Assembly (NCBI GenBank): GCA_028694115.1
Contig: JAQUUB010000043.1
Span: forward strand, 1 to 34,510
From: Lachnospiraceae bacterium
GTDB taxonomy: Bacteria > Bacillota_A > Clostridia > Lachnospirales > Lachnospiraceae
DNA: 34,510 nt
Direction of reading: 5' to 3'
This document shows, piece by piece, positions 1 to 9,600 of this stretch. The number at the start of each line of letters is the position of its first letter. The stretch's first letter is position 1. The position numbers were made by a program, and so were the translations under genes. A model generated the notes under the pieces. It worked only from the letters and a program-made list of their open reading frames with translations. It made no database searches and was not told the origin of the DNA.

Positions 1-32
1 GCAAAGAGCAAGAAAAGTCCTGGAGGGAATCG

Positions 33-974
33 ATGCTATTTGGAATTAAACAATTTGGCCGTAGATTATGGTGGCTTGGAATAAGAGGAGAGAAAAGAGA
101 ACGCGAAGCTTTCTGGTATCACCTCTGCCATAGGCTGCAGAAGTCAAAGGGGAGTAGTAGCACTATGACATTCACTCCAAATGCAGACTTAGAAGAGCTT
201 CTACAAAAACCAATCAATACTCAAACAGACCAGAAATATCCTTTGATTTCTATTATTGTTTTAACGTATAATCATTTAACTTTAAATAAGCAGTGTTTGA
301 GAAGTATCTATCATGAAACAACCTATCCAAACTATGAAGTAATCTTAGTAGATAATGCATCAACCGATGGTACAAAAGAATGGTTAATGAGCCTGGCACC
401 TACGAAACACTGCAAAGTGATCCTGAATAAAGAAAATCTGGGCTTTGCAGCCGGAAATAACGCTGGAATTAAAGAAGCAAAAGGGGACTTTATCGTACTT
501 TTAAATAATGATACGTATGTGACAGAAGACTGGCTTACAAACTTATGGAAGAAATTTCAAATAGATGATAAACTAGGAATGTGTGGTGCTGTTACGAATT
601 CCATTGGGAATGAGGCCAAAATCGATACAGAAAATGTGGAACAGTACAAAAAAGAACATCAAGGGGAAGTTTATCAGGATCCCAGAGCACTTGCATTCTT
701 TTGTGTGATGATTAAAAAGCAAGTGATCGATGAGTGTGGACTCTTAGATGAGAACTATGGAAAAGGAATGTTCGAGGATGATGACTATGCAGAGGCAGTC
801 AGGAGAGCTGGATGGAAGCTGGCAATCGCTGAGGATTCCTTTGTATGGCACCTGGAAAGTGCATCCTTTCGCAAATTAGACAAAAAAGAGTTTCGAAGTA
901 TTTTTGAAACCAATCGAAAATATTATGAACATAAATGGGGAAAGAAGTGGATTCCTCATGGGACAAGGAAATAG
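33..974 (+). CDS. GT2 family glycosyltransferase (rhamnosyltransferase-like), possibly 5'-partial
   Basis: Cytoplasmic GT-A glycosyltransferase, likely adding a sugar (rhamnose type by resemblance) from a nucleotide donor to the growing glycan. The GT2 domain starts near residue 70 with SIIVLTYN, continues with the VDNAS donor-binding strand and NLGFAAGNN, and carries the DxD-equivalent LLNNDT around residue 158. FEDDDYA and the VWH segment near the C-terminus are typical acceptor-side elements. A GGAGGG ribosome site lies five bases before this ATG. However, the frame is open to the left edge of the window, so residues 1-69 could belong to a longer multidomain protein. It is followed almost directly by a GT4-like gene; the same GT2-then-GT4 order occurs inside the 1049-residue fusion protein downstream. 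Donor and linkage cannot be read from sequence. Confidence 0.85.
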   Translation: MLFGIKQFGRRLWWLGIRGEKREREAFWYHLCHRLQKSKGSSSTMTFTPNADLEELLQKPINTQTDQKYPLISIIVLTYNHLTLNKQCLRSIYHETTYPNYEVILVDNASTDGTKEWLMSLAPTKHCKVILNKENLGFAAGNNAGIKEAKGDFIVLLNNDTYVTEDWLTNLWKKFQIDDKLGMCGAVTNSIGNEAKIDTENVEQYKKEHQGEVYQDPRALAFFCVMIKKQVIDECGLLDENYGKGMFEDDDYAEAVRRAGWKLAIAEDSFVWHLESASFRKLDKKEFRSIFETNRKYYEHKWGKKWIPHGTRK

Positions 975-976
975 AA

Positions 977-2281
977 ATGATGGATAAAAGTTATCACTTG
1001 GAAAATAAAAAGTTTGTACTCTCTATCTCTTATGGAAATTATCAAAAATTTGTAGGAGGTACAGATAAAGTAATTATTGCTCAAAAGAATGCTCTGAAAA
1101 AAGAAGGAGTTTCCTATGTGTACCTATATCCACGTGTTAGCCGCTTTTATCATTTCTGGGAAATCATCATAGACGATGAGTTTTTGGGAATTATTGATAC
1201 AAATAGCTTTTTACAGCTCATAATTAAATTCATAGAGGAGGATCAATGTATCCTGCAAGGGATGTACATCCATCATCTATTAAAAGCAAATCTAAATGAT
1301 ATCCGATTAATTTTCAATAAAATCCAGATGTCAATCATACTATACATTCATGATTACTACATGATCTGTGAAAATTATTTTTTGCTTAAAAATGGAAAAC
1401 AATATTGCGGAGCAGGCAAGGTATGTTCAGAAAAGTGTAAAGTAAATGGTACTTGCAGTAGTTTTCAAAAAGCAATACCTAGATCAAAGGAAATAGAACA
1501 ATTTCTAAAATACTATAAAGAAAGAATCACATGTATTGCGCCATCAGCTTTTGCTGGAAATCTTTTTCAATCGACCTATTCTTTTTTGTCTAATCAAATT
1601 CAAATCGTACCACACCTAATCTTACATGGAGAATTTCAAAAAGAAGAATCGGATATACAGAACGACAGACCTGTCAGAATCGCATATCTGGGACAACAAA
1701 TCAGTATGAAGGGTTGGGAGGTTTATAAACAATTTGTAGAGAGAACACAAGATAGCCAAGAATATGAATATCATTATTTTGGTACTGGCAAGGAAGCAAT
1801 GTCAGGCGTCCATTATCACGAAGTATCATTTCAAAAAAAAGGAAGCAATGCAATGGTGGATGCTCTTAGAAAACATCAAATTGATGCGGTATTTCTCTAT
1901 TCTATCTGGCCAGAGACCTATAGCTTTACGTATTATGAAAGCATGGCGGCTAATTGCTATGTGATTACAAATAAGAATAGTGGTAATATTGCTGACCAGG
2001 TACTGAAGAACAGAAACGGAACCGTATATGAAAACGATACAGAAATTATGAATGATTCCATTAAAGAAAAAATAGGGATATGGAAGAAAAGTGGTAATCT
2101 AGGACCCGAATGGATGGAAGAGAACAATAAAAATCTTTTTACAGATAAAAATGTTGCTGTGGTTATGCAAGAGTATGTTATAAAACCCAAAAGACTAGTG
2201 CAAGTAGCGATTAATATATTACAAATAAGTATTGATATAAAGAGAAGGCTTTTTAGAATGAAACGGAAGTTGAGAGGGTGA
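977..2281 (+). CDS. GT4-like glycosyltransferase with cysteine cluster
   Basis: GT-B fold glycosyltransferase, probably acting in the cytoplasm on the same glycan as its neighbours. The C-terminal half has the donor-site pattern SIWPETYSF with a following E (YYESMA), as in GT4 enzymes. The N-terminal half has the HDYYMIC motif, then four cysteines spaced C-x5-C-x3-C-x5-C, recalling the cysteine-rich loop in the middle domain of the 1049-residue protein. I chose ATG 977 because AAGGAA (965-970) lies six bases before it and it starts two bases after the upstream stop; the longer frame from 935 would overlap that gene by 40 bases without a clear ribosome site. Its TGA overlaps a GTG start of the next frame. 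Sugar specificity is unknown. Confidence 0.82.
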   Translation: MMDKSYHLENKKFVLSISYGNYQKFVGGTDKVIIAQKNALKKEGVSYVYLYPRVSRFYHFWEIIIDDEFLGIIDTNSFLQLIIKFIEEDQCILQGMYIHHLLKANLNDIRLIFNKIQMSIILYIHDYYMICENYFLLKNGKQYCGAGKVCSEKCKVNGTCSSFQKAIPRSKEIEQFLKYYKERITCIAPSAFAGNLFQSTYSFLSNQIQIVPHLILHGEFQKEESDIQNDRPVRIAYLGQQISMKGWEVYKQFVERTQDSQEYEYHYFGTGKEAMSGVHYHEVSFQKKGSNAMVDALRKHQIDAVFLYSIWPETYSFTYYESMAANCYVITNKNSGNIADQVLKNRNGTVYENDTEIMNDSIKEKIGIWKKSGNLGPEWMEENNKNLFTDKNVAVVMQEYVIKPKRLVQVAINILQISIDIKRRLFRMKRKLRG

Positions 2282-4821
2282 ATGGGGGTATTATGCCTAT
2301 GAAAATAAATTTTAAGCAAAAAGGCATTTGGGGAATTTGGTTAGGAATATTCCTTTTTTACTTTTGTTTGATTCTATATAATATTGGAATCGATATTGTT
2401 GTTAACTATACGACTAATGAAAATGGAAGTATTCAAATTTTTACTACAAGTGATGATAGCCAAGAATACAGTGAGAATAATAGTTTTAATAAAGAAATTG
2501 ATCATTCCACTGATCAGGTAGTTGTTTCTACAAAAAACAAGAAAATAGAAAGTCTAAGATTTGATTTTGATAATATTTCAAATATAAATATTAATAAAGT
2601 GAGTTTTAAAATAGGAAGTATCAATTTAATATCTCTCACCCCAGAGGATATTTTAAATCGCATAAAGTTTGTGAATACAGTTGAAATCAATGCGGATTCT
2701 TCGGCTTTATCAATTACATCAATAGGAACAGACAGTTATTTCTCTTTTGATGTTACTACAATAAAAGTACCATTCATGGTTTATATTTTATTTATAACAA
2801 TAGCGATAATTAGTTATTTGATTCTAATAAAAATAGTAAGCTTGTATTTGCGACTACCTATTTGTAAGAGAGAAATTATTAATCGATATACAATAGCTCT
2901 TATATTAGTTGTAGTTGCACTAATCGCAAATATTTATACTTTAAATAGAATAAACAAGAAGAATTATGCGTTTTATTCTATAAAAACGTATGAATCAAGT
3001 AATGATATTGTTAAAAAAGATAAGCTTAGTACAGAATTTGAGGCGGTTACAAACCACCTAAACTCAATGAATATTCCATTATTTGAAAGAGTAATTCCGA
3101 ATGGATCTTTGCACTATCAGATAAAAAATAGTAATGGCAATATAATTTTTGAGAATACGATTCATGATTTTAAAAATATGATTAATGAAAATGCAGAACT
3201 GTGTTTAGATGTTAGTGCTTTACAATTTGAATGTGGAAAAACATACTTATTAGAATTAGATTTTTTACTTGAAAATGAAATTATGCTCCAAAATAATACA
3301 GATCATAGTCTTCGACTAAAGCAAGTTTATGATTTTAAGTATAAACCATTAATGATATCAGTTTTAATCCTCTTGGATGCGATAGGAATTGGTTTTATTC
3401 TTTTTGTTAGAAAAAAAGGTTTTAATAATCAATGTATTATGCTTTTATCGTTGGTAATTGGAATCTTATGTAGCTTTATTATGACACCATGTAATATGGA
3501 TGATGAATATAGACATTTTTTAAGAGCCTATGATATCTCACAAGGAAATATGAGAGTCGGTCTTTCTGAATATTCAGAAGATATTACCGGTAATGTATCG
3601 GTTTTGGAGGATGGTCAAGTCACGATTTCAGAGGTACCCTATAGTATAAATCAACTAAAGTATGTTGACGAGGATTATAATTTTAATGAAAAATCATATT
3701 ATGCAGAAATGAATTATGATACTAATATTGATCGAATAATAGAGATTTCAAAAAGAAGTGATTCACAAAAATATAAAGTATCATTAGCTGCTACATGGTC
3801 TATATCTTGTTTATCTTATTTGCCACAAGTGATTCTTCTTTTATTTGGAAGACTACTTCATTTAAATGGAGTTTGGCTTTATTATCTTGCAAGAATAGGA
3901 AATGTTATATTCTGTAGTTTGATTTTATATTTTTCACTAATGCTTGTACCTAAATATAAGAATCAAATATGCCTTGTTCATTTTATGCCTGCACTAGTAT
4001 TGCTTAGAAGTTCTTGTTCTAGTGATGGATTTCTAAATAGTATTATTCTTTTTACAGTATGCTTAATCCTATATGCGAAAGAGAACCAAATAAAAATTAT
4101 GAACTACAAATATCTGTTGATTTTAACTGTTTGTACATCATATGTTGCCATTATGAAGTTACCTTACATGGTGATTGTTTTATTATTACTTCTATTAGAT
4201 GAGACAAATTATACAAAGTTAACCAGATGTAAGAGTAAAATAGTAAGCTTACTACTTTCTTTTGGCGTTATGGCAGTAAGTTTATTTGCATACAAATCTC
4301 TAAGCTCTTTTATGCAAGCAAAAGCAGTTATGAAGGATATTCCTACAGTTCAAACAAATGCATTAGTATCTAATGAACATATAGATTATATATTACAACA
4401 TTCGAGTACCTTCACTTCGATGATGATTCATGAAATAGTGTTAAGATATGATAGATATTTCGGTGCAATAACAGGAAGTTATTCTCAAATATATGGAAAA
4501 ATTTATATAATAGGATTTTTTGTTATTTTAGTTTTATCTGCTAAAAAATTTAAACTAATTGAAAAGATGTACATATTCTTATTATTTTTAGGAATTATTT
4601 TTACTATTTTATTAGTAGGATTTACATGGCAAATTCCAACGTATGGTTCTGTATGGGGAGTGGGAAGCAGATATTTCGTCCAAATCATGTTACTAATTGC
4701 ATTGGTACTCCCAATTGGAACAAATAAATCGGAAGATATGATGGAAAAAATAGTACAATTATTTTTAATATCAGGGAATATTGGATATATGGTATTATTA
4801 ATGAGTGTTTATCTATTATAG
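2278..4821 (+). CDS. DUF2142-type polytopic membrane glycosyltransferase with N-terminal ectodomain module
   Basis: Large integral membrane protein of about 847 residues, most like DUF2142 (a probable GT-C fold transferase using polyprenyl-phosphate sugars outside the membrane). The DUF2142 core starts near residue 390; the TPCNMDDEYRHF segment matches the acidic first extracellular loop (usually PPxQxPDExxH), and GVGSRYF near the end matches the usual GxQGRYF. Before the core come TM1 (17-38), a beta-rich ectodomain (about 45-160) with LRFDFDNI at 93-100, TM2 (165-190), TM3 (204-222) and a second ectodomain (about 225-355). TM1 to TM3 is shared with the genes at 14135 and 22799. The GTG start overlaps the upstream stop (GTGA); in-frame ATGs at 2293 or 2299 are also possible. 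Likely adds side sugars to exported polymer. Confidence 0.78.
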   Translation: MNGGIMPMKINFKQKGIWGIWLGIFLFYFCLILYNIGIDIVVNYTTNENGSIQIFTTSDDSQEYSENNSFNKEIDHSTDQVVVSTKNKKIESLRFDFDNISNININKVSFKIGSINLISLTPEDILNRIKFVNTVEINADSSALSITSIGTDSYFSFDVTTIKVPFMVYILFITIAIISYLILIKIVSLYLRLPICKREIINRYTIALILVVVALIANIYTLNRINKKNYAFYSIKTYESSNDIVKKDKLSTEFEAVTNHLNSMNIPLFERVIPNGSLHYQIKNSNGNIIFENTIHDFKNMINENAELCLDVSALQFECGKTYLLELDFLLENEIMLQNNTDHSLRLKQVYDFKYKPLMISVLILLDAIGIGFILFVRKKGFNNQCIMLLSLVIGILCSFIMTPCNMDDEYRHFLRAYDISQGNMRVGLSEYSEDITGNVSVLEDGQVTISEVPYSINQLKYVDEDYNFNEKSYYAEMNYDTNIDRIIEISKRSDSQKYKVSLAATWSISCLSYLPQVILLLFGRLLHLNGVWLYYLARIGNVIFCSLILYFSLMLVPKYKNQICLVHFMPALVLLRSSCSSDGFLNSIILFTVCLILYAKENQIKIMNYKYLLILTVCTSYVAIMKLPYMVIVLLLLLLDETNYTKLTRCKSKIVSLLLSFGVMAVSLFAYKSLSSFMQAKAVMKDIPTVQTNALVSNEHIDYILQHSSTFTSMMIHEIVLRYDRYFGAITGSYSQIYGKIYIIGFFVILVLSAKKFKLIEKMYIFLLFLGIIFTILLVGFTWQIPTYGSVWGVGSRYFVQIMLLIALVLPIGTNKSEDMMEKIVQLFLISGNIGYMVLLMSVYLL

Positions 4822-4854
4822 ATGAAAGGGAAAATCGATTTGTTTGGCGCTATA

Positions 4855-4883
4855 TTGAAAAAATGTTGTTACTATGGTATATT
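4855..4883 (+). promoter_or_regulatory. Sigma-A-type promoter upstream of the ABC exporter genes
   Basis: TTGAAA at 4855-4860 and TATATT at 4878-4883 are separated by exactly 17 bases, in the only gap above 100 bases in the left half of the locus. It precedes the permease gene by about 60 bases and would start a transcript running through the exporter and the large glycosyltransferases. Consensus match only. Confidence 0.5.
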
Positions 4884-4942
4884 TAACTGAATTAGCTATA
4901 GTGCAGGTGACAGAAAATAAAGTAGATTAGAGGCATTAAATA

Positions 4943-5758
4943 ATGGTAATTATGTTTAGAAATATATGGATTAATTTTAAAAAATATTCTTTTTTATTGA
5001 AACAATTGGTTAATAGGGACTTCAAGGTGAAGTACAAAAGATCGGTTCTTGGTATATTGTGGAGTCTCTTATATCCTTTGCTGACAATGATTGTATTAAC
5101 GCTGATTTTTACAAAGGTCTTTGAATTTAGCCAGCCTGGTGTGAATTATGCTGTTTATCTTATTATTGGCTTGACTTATTTCAATTATTTTAGTGAGGCA
5201 TCCAATCTTTCTATGAGCTCCGTGGTTGCAAACTTCCCATTGCTTAACAAGGTTTATATGCCAAAATACATTTTTCCGCTTTCCAAGTGTATTTTTGTTG
5301 GAATAAATTTTTTGTTGAGTCTGATTCCGTTGTATGGAGTAATATTGGTAACCGGATCAACCGCCGCAGGGACGAAATGCCATTTAAATATTTATCACCT
5401 GCTACTGCCATACTCATTTATCTGTCTTTTTATGTTTACATTGGGTGTTGGTTTACTGTTAGCCTGTATTTCTGTTTTTTTACGAGATATGTTTTATATC
5501 TATGGAATTATGATAACCATGTGGATGTATTTTACCCCCATTATGTATGATATCAGCATGCTTGGAGAAAAAACGCAGTTGATATTAAAACTGAATCCCC
5601 TTTATCATTTTATTAATTTTGCCAGAATGATTATTTTGTATAATCAGGTACCGTCAAGGTCAAGTTTTATTGCATGTGCCTTGTTCGGATTTGTATTTTT
5701 GGTTTTGGGCGTAGTCGTTTTTCGAAGACATCAGGATCAGTTTATTTATTATGCATAA
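4943..5758 (+). CDS. wzm: ABC-2 type polysaccharide exporter, permease subunit (Wzm-like)
   Basis: Membrane subunit of an ABC exporter that moves an undecaprenyl-linked glycan, completed in the cytoplasm, across the membrane. The 271-residue length and about six hydrophobic segments fit Wzm/TagG proteins. The amphipathic N-terminal region leads into the family hallmark VKYKRSVLGILWSLLYPL (residues about 32-49), and FTPIMYD in a late TM loop is also typical. ATG 4943 has AGAGG (4929-4933) upstream; ATG 4952 is an alternative. It is followed 55 bases later by its ATPase partner and preceded by a good promoter. Presence of an ABC exporter implies that chain assembly is finished inside the cell, consistent with the giant polymerase-like proteins encoded next. 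Confidence 0.92.
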   Translation: MVIMFRNIWINFKKYSFLLKQLVNRDFKVKYKRSVLGILWSLLYPLLTMIVLTLIFTKVFEFSQPGVNYAVYLIIGLTYFNYFSEASNLSMSSVVANFPLLNKVYMPKYIFPLSKCIFVGINFLLSLIPLYGVILVTGSTAAGTKCHLNIYHLLLPYSFICLFMFTLGVGLLLACISVFLRDMFYIYGIMITMWMYFTPIMYDISMLGEKTQLILKLNPLYHFINFARMIILYNQVPSRSSFIACALFGFVFLVLGVVVFRRHQDQFIYYA

Positions 5759-5763
5759 AGTTT

Positions 5764-5786
5764 ATGCATATAGAAGAAATATGCAT
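5764..5786 (+). repeat. Intercistronic hairpin between wzm and wzt
   Basis: ATGCATAT (5764-5771) and ATATGCAT (5779-5786) form a perfect 8-bp stem with a 7-base loop. A further ATGCAT overlaps the end of wzm at 5751-5756. No T-run follows, so it is not a rho-independent terminator; it may stabilise or space the message. Function is not shown. Confidence 0.4.
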
Positions 5787-5813
5787 TAAAAAAGTAGATA
5801 AGAAGGTATAAAT

Positions 5814-6596
5814 ATGATAAATGTAGACAGTGTATCAATGAAATTTAATCTTGGAATAGAGAAGAACTTCTCTCTAAAGCAGGCATTTGTTGATACGTTT
5901 GATCCAACAAAAAAGAAAACTCCCAAAAAGGAGTTTTGGGCACTTCAGGAAATAGGATTTCATGTAGACCCAGGAGAAGTTGTAGGTTTGATAGGAACAA
6001 ATGGAGCAGGTAAATCGACTCTGTTAAAAATAGTTGCAGGAGTATTAAAGCCAACCAAAGGCACAGTGCAAATAAATGGAAATATCTGTCCGATGATAGA
6101 GCTTGGAGCTGGATTTGACTTTGATCTGACTGGGCGAGAGAATATATACCTAAATGCAGCAGTAATGGGTTATAATAAGAATTTTATTGATGAAAAACTT
6201 CACAGCATAATTGAATTTTCAGAACTAGAACAGTTTATGGATGTGCCAGTGAAGAATTATTCCTCTGGTATGATTGCAAGGCTTGCTTTCTCTATTGCCA
6301 CAATTGTAGATCCTGAAATACTGATTGTAGATGAAATCCTATCGGTAGGAGATTTGGGATTTCAGCAGAAGAGTGAGGCAAAGATGCGAAGTATGATTGG
6401 TGGAGGAACAACAGTATTATACGTATCGCATTCTTTAGACTCTATACGTGGACTTTGTGACAGAGTCATATGGCTAGAGCACGGCAAAATTGTAAAAATG
6501 GGAAATACAAAGGAAATCTGCGATGAATATACAATTCATACGACTGGAATGACGGCAGATGAATTTAAGGAAAAGGTAAAGAGGGAAGAAAAATAA
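5814..6596 (+). CDS. wzt: ABC-2 polysaccharide exporter, ATPase subunit (Wzt-like, short form)
   Basis: ATP-binding subunit that powers glycan export with the Wzm-like permease. Walker A is GTNGAGKST (61-69), the signature is YSSGM (149-153), Walker B is EILIVDE (168-174) and the switch histidine is in VSHS (about 206). ELGAGFDFDLTGRENIYLN is characteristic of the Wzt/TagH group. The protein ends at residue 260, about 30 residues after the nucleotide-binding domain, so it lacks the C-terminal carbohydrate-binding domain that long Wzt proteins use to recognise a capped chain end. This is notable because the locus also encodes a methyltransferase fused to chain-building domains, the usual source of such caps. 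Ribosome site AAGGT lies seven bases before the ATG. Confidence 0.93.
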   Translation: MINVDSVSMKFNLGIEKNFSLKQAFVDTFDPTKKKTPKKEFWALQEIGFHVDPGEVVGLIGTNGAGKSTLLKIVAGVLKPTKGTVQINGNICPMIELGAGFDFDLTGRENIYLNAAVMGYNKNFIDEKLHSIIEFSELEQFMDVPVKNYSSGMIARLAFSIATIVDPEILIVDEILSVGDLGFQQKSEAKMRSMIGGGTTVLYVSHSLDSIRGLCDRVIWLEHGKIVKMGNTKEICDEYTIHTTGMTADEFKEKVKREEK

Positions 6597-6642
6597 TAGA
6601 AATTTATTTCCCAAAAGCGATACAACAATAAAGGAAACCTAT

Positions 6643-9600
6643 ATGAAGATATGGACAGTATGGATAAATAAATTCAAATATTTCTATAATGGATTAGATA
6701 AGAGCCAGAGTAAGATACAAATACTGCGAGTAATTGTAGCTAAGGTGTTTCGCACAATCTATTGGCGGATTCGAAATCTCATTACGAAAAAGTTTTTCAG
6801 TAATGATAAGGTAACACCTAATTTTATAGAGCTAAATGAAAAGTATTATCAGATAACACCAAAATACCCAGATAATTTGTTTGACCATACCATAGATATT
6901 ATTATTCCAGTATATAACGGGTATGAATATTTGGAACCCTTAGTACGAGGAATAGAAAAAACTGCTATGCCATATCGAGTAATTTTTATCAATGACAATA
7001 GTCCAGATATCCGGGTAACCGAATTTCTAAAGCAATACAAAGAGACTCATGAAAACACAATACTGATTCAGAATGAAAAAAATCTTGGTTTTGTAAAATC
7101 AGTAAATAAAGGTTTTTGCCTTAGTAGCAATCACATTGCTCTTGTAAACACGGATGTGGAGGTTCCAGATCAATGGCTGGAAAGACTGATGCAGCCGATT
7201 CTGACAGGTAAAAAAATAGCTAGTTCCACACCGTTTACGAACTGTGGAACTATTTGTAGTTTTCCAGACTTTTGTAAGGACAATGAGCTTTTAGAAGGAA
7301 TGAGCTTAGCACAGATTGATGGGGAATTCATGAATATACGCCCTTCTTATACGAAAATGCCGACAGGAGTAGGATTTTGCATGGGAATTAACCGAGAGGC
7401 GATTCATAAAATCGGGTTATTTGATGAGATATATAAAAAGGGCTACTGTGAAGAAAATGATTGGTGTCAAAGAGCAATAAAAAAAGGATATAAGAATGTG
7501 CAGGTTGAAAATCTATTTGTTTATCATAAGCATGGAGGGAGCTTTTCATCGGAAGAGAAAATAGCCTATCAAAAGGAAAATCAAAAAATACTACAAAAAA
7601 GATATCCTAATTATTTAAGATTAGTAGCACAGTACTGTGAAAAAGATCCCAATCAAAAAATCAGGGATTATGTTTTATTACGGTTATTAATGGAAAAAAA
7701 TGAGGAGCCAGTGATTATGTCCTTTGACCATTGTCTTGGAGGTGGCGCAACAGCGTATCTGAATCATCAAAGGAAAGATTATCTGAATCAAAATTACCAA
7801 TATGTTCTGGTGGAATACAATATCTTTTCTAATTCCAATATTTTTCATTATTACAGAGGGAATAAGCATATTCAGTTTAAATTTAATTATCTTAAGGAAC
7901 TGGTCGATATTTTTTCGAATATGCAAATAGAGAAGATTTATATCAATGAGCTCGTTACATATCAGGAGCTTGATAAAACATTTGAGGCCATTTTGGCATT
8001 AAAGGAAAAGCATCAGGCAAAGTTAATCATGCTTTTACATGATTATTACTCAATCTGTCCGATGATTTATCTGCTAGATGATAAAGGATGCTTCTGTGGA
8101 GTACCGGATATTGAAAGATGTGAAGTGTGTGCCGGATGTAATAAAAATAATATGTACAGAAACTATGGAAGTATAAAAAAATACAGAGAGGAATGGAATT
8201 CCTTTCTGACTTATTGTGATGAGGTCAGAACGTTTTCTAGTGCATCTTCTGAGCTATTCCAAAAAGTATATGGGAATATTGATTCCATAACTGTAGTACC
8301 ACATAAGGTGAGGGAACTAGTACCTGTCCAAAGGGTGACGAAGTTGACGAAAACCTTGAATATCGGCCTTTTAGGAATGCTGTCCGTACATAAAGGCTTG
8401 CGGGTAGTGAAGGAGCTTCTACATTACATTGAAATGCAAGGTCTGGAGGTACGCATCATACTTTTAGGAGAGAGTGAAACAGGTCTAAAGGATAAAAATT
8501 ATATCGAAACAGGCAAATATAATAGGGAAATGCTGCCACGTCTTGTGTTGGAGAATGATTTGGATATCTTTCTGATACCATCTATCTGGCCAGAGACTTT
8601 TTCTTATACAACAGAAGAAATCATGAAGATGGACATGCCGTTGGCAGTGTACGATTTCGGGGCACCTGCTGAACGGGTAAAGAAATATGCGAAGGGCTGT
8701 ATTATCGAACATATCTCTGCAAAGGATACCTTGGAAGCAATTATGAATTTTATGGATAAGCAAGAGAATCTTACCAGAGAGGATAAAAGTAATAAGATTC
8801 TATTTGTTGCAGAATATATTTCTTTTTCATCCAGATACCGAGTAGATCATCATCGGGAGCAACTTTTGCTAAAGGGTATTGCTTCTGATTTTGTTGAGCT
8901 TGAAAAGGTAGGGAGCATTGATTTAACAACTTATGAAAAAGTGGTGATTTATCGCTGTACCAAGGAGAAGGCTTGTAAAAAGCTTATAGATAGAGCACAT
9001 GGAAGTAACCGAAAGGTTTATTACGATATAGATGATTATATTTTCAATTACAAAGAAATAAAGGAACTTCATTTTCTGGAGAATGAAAATAAGTCAGATT
9101 ATGAACAGTATGCAAGAAGCATTTGTGAAGTAATGAATCGTTGTGATGGGTATTTTACATCTACGGAAACCCTTGCAGAAGAGATTCAAAAATCTTTTCC
9201 GAATAAATCTATTACGGTAAATCGAAATGTAGCCAGTATGGAAATGAAGCTCTTATCGGATAAAGCAGCTGACGAAGTCGAAAGAGACAAGGGAAAAGTA
9301 GTCCTTGGATACTTTAGCGGTACAAAAACGCACGATGGCGACTTTGAAACAATCGCTACTGTAATTTTGGATATAATGCAGCAATATAAAAATGCAGTAC
9401 TATTTACGGTAGGAGCCATCGAATTGAGTGCAAAATTTAATAGCGTAAAGGAACGGGTCATTCATCGGGAATTTGTGGACTGGAAGCAGCTACCAGAATT
9501 AATCGCATCGGTTGATATCAATCTAATGCCGCTTCAGGATACGATTTTTCATGAGTGTAAGTCAGAAAATAAATGGACAGAAGCAGGACTGGTAAAGGTG

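Noticed and set aside
935..976. Extension of the GT4-like gene to ATG 935
   Set aside because: It would overlap the preceding gene by 40 bases without a suitable ribosome site, whereas ATG 977 has AAGGAA at the right distance.
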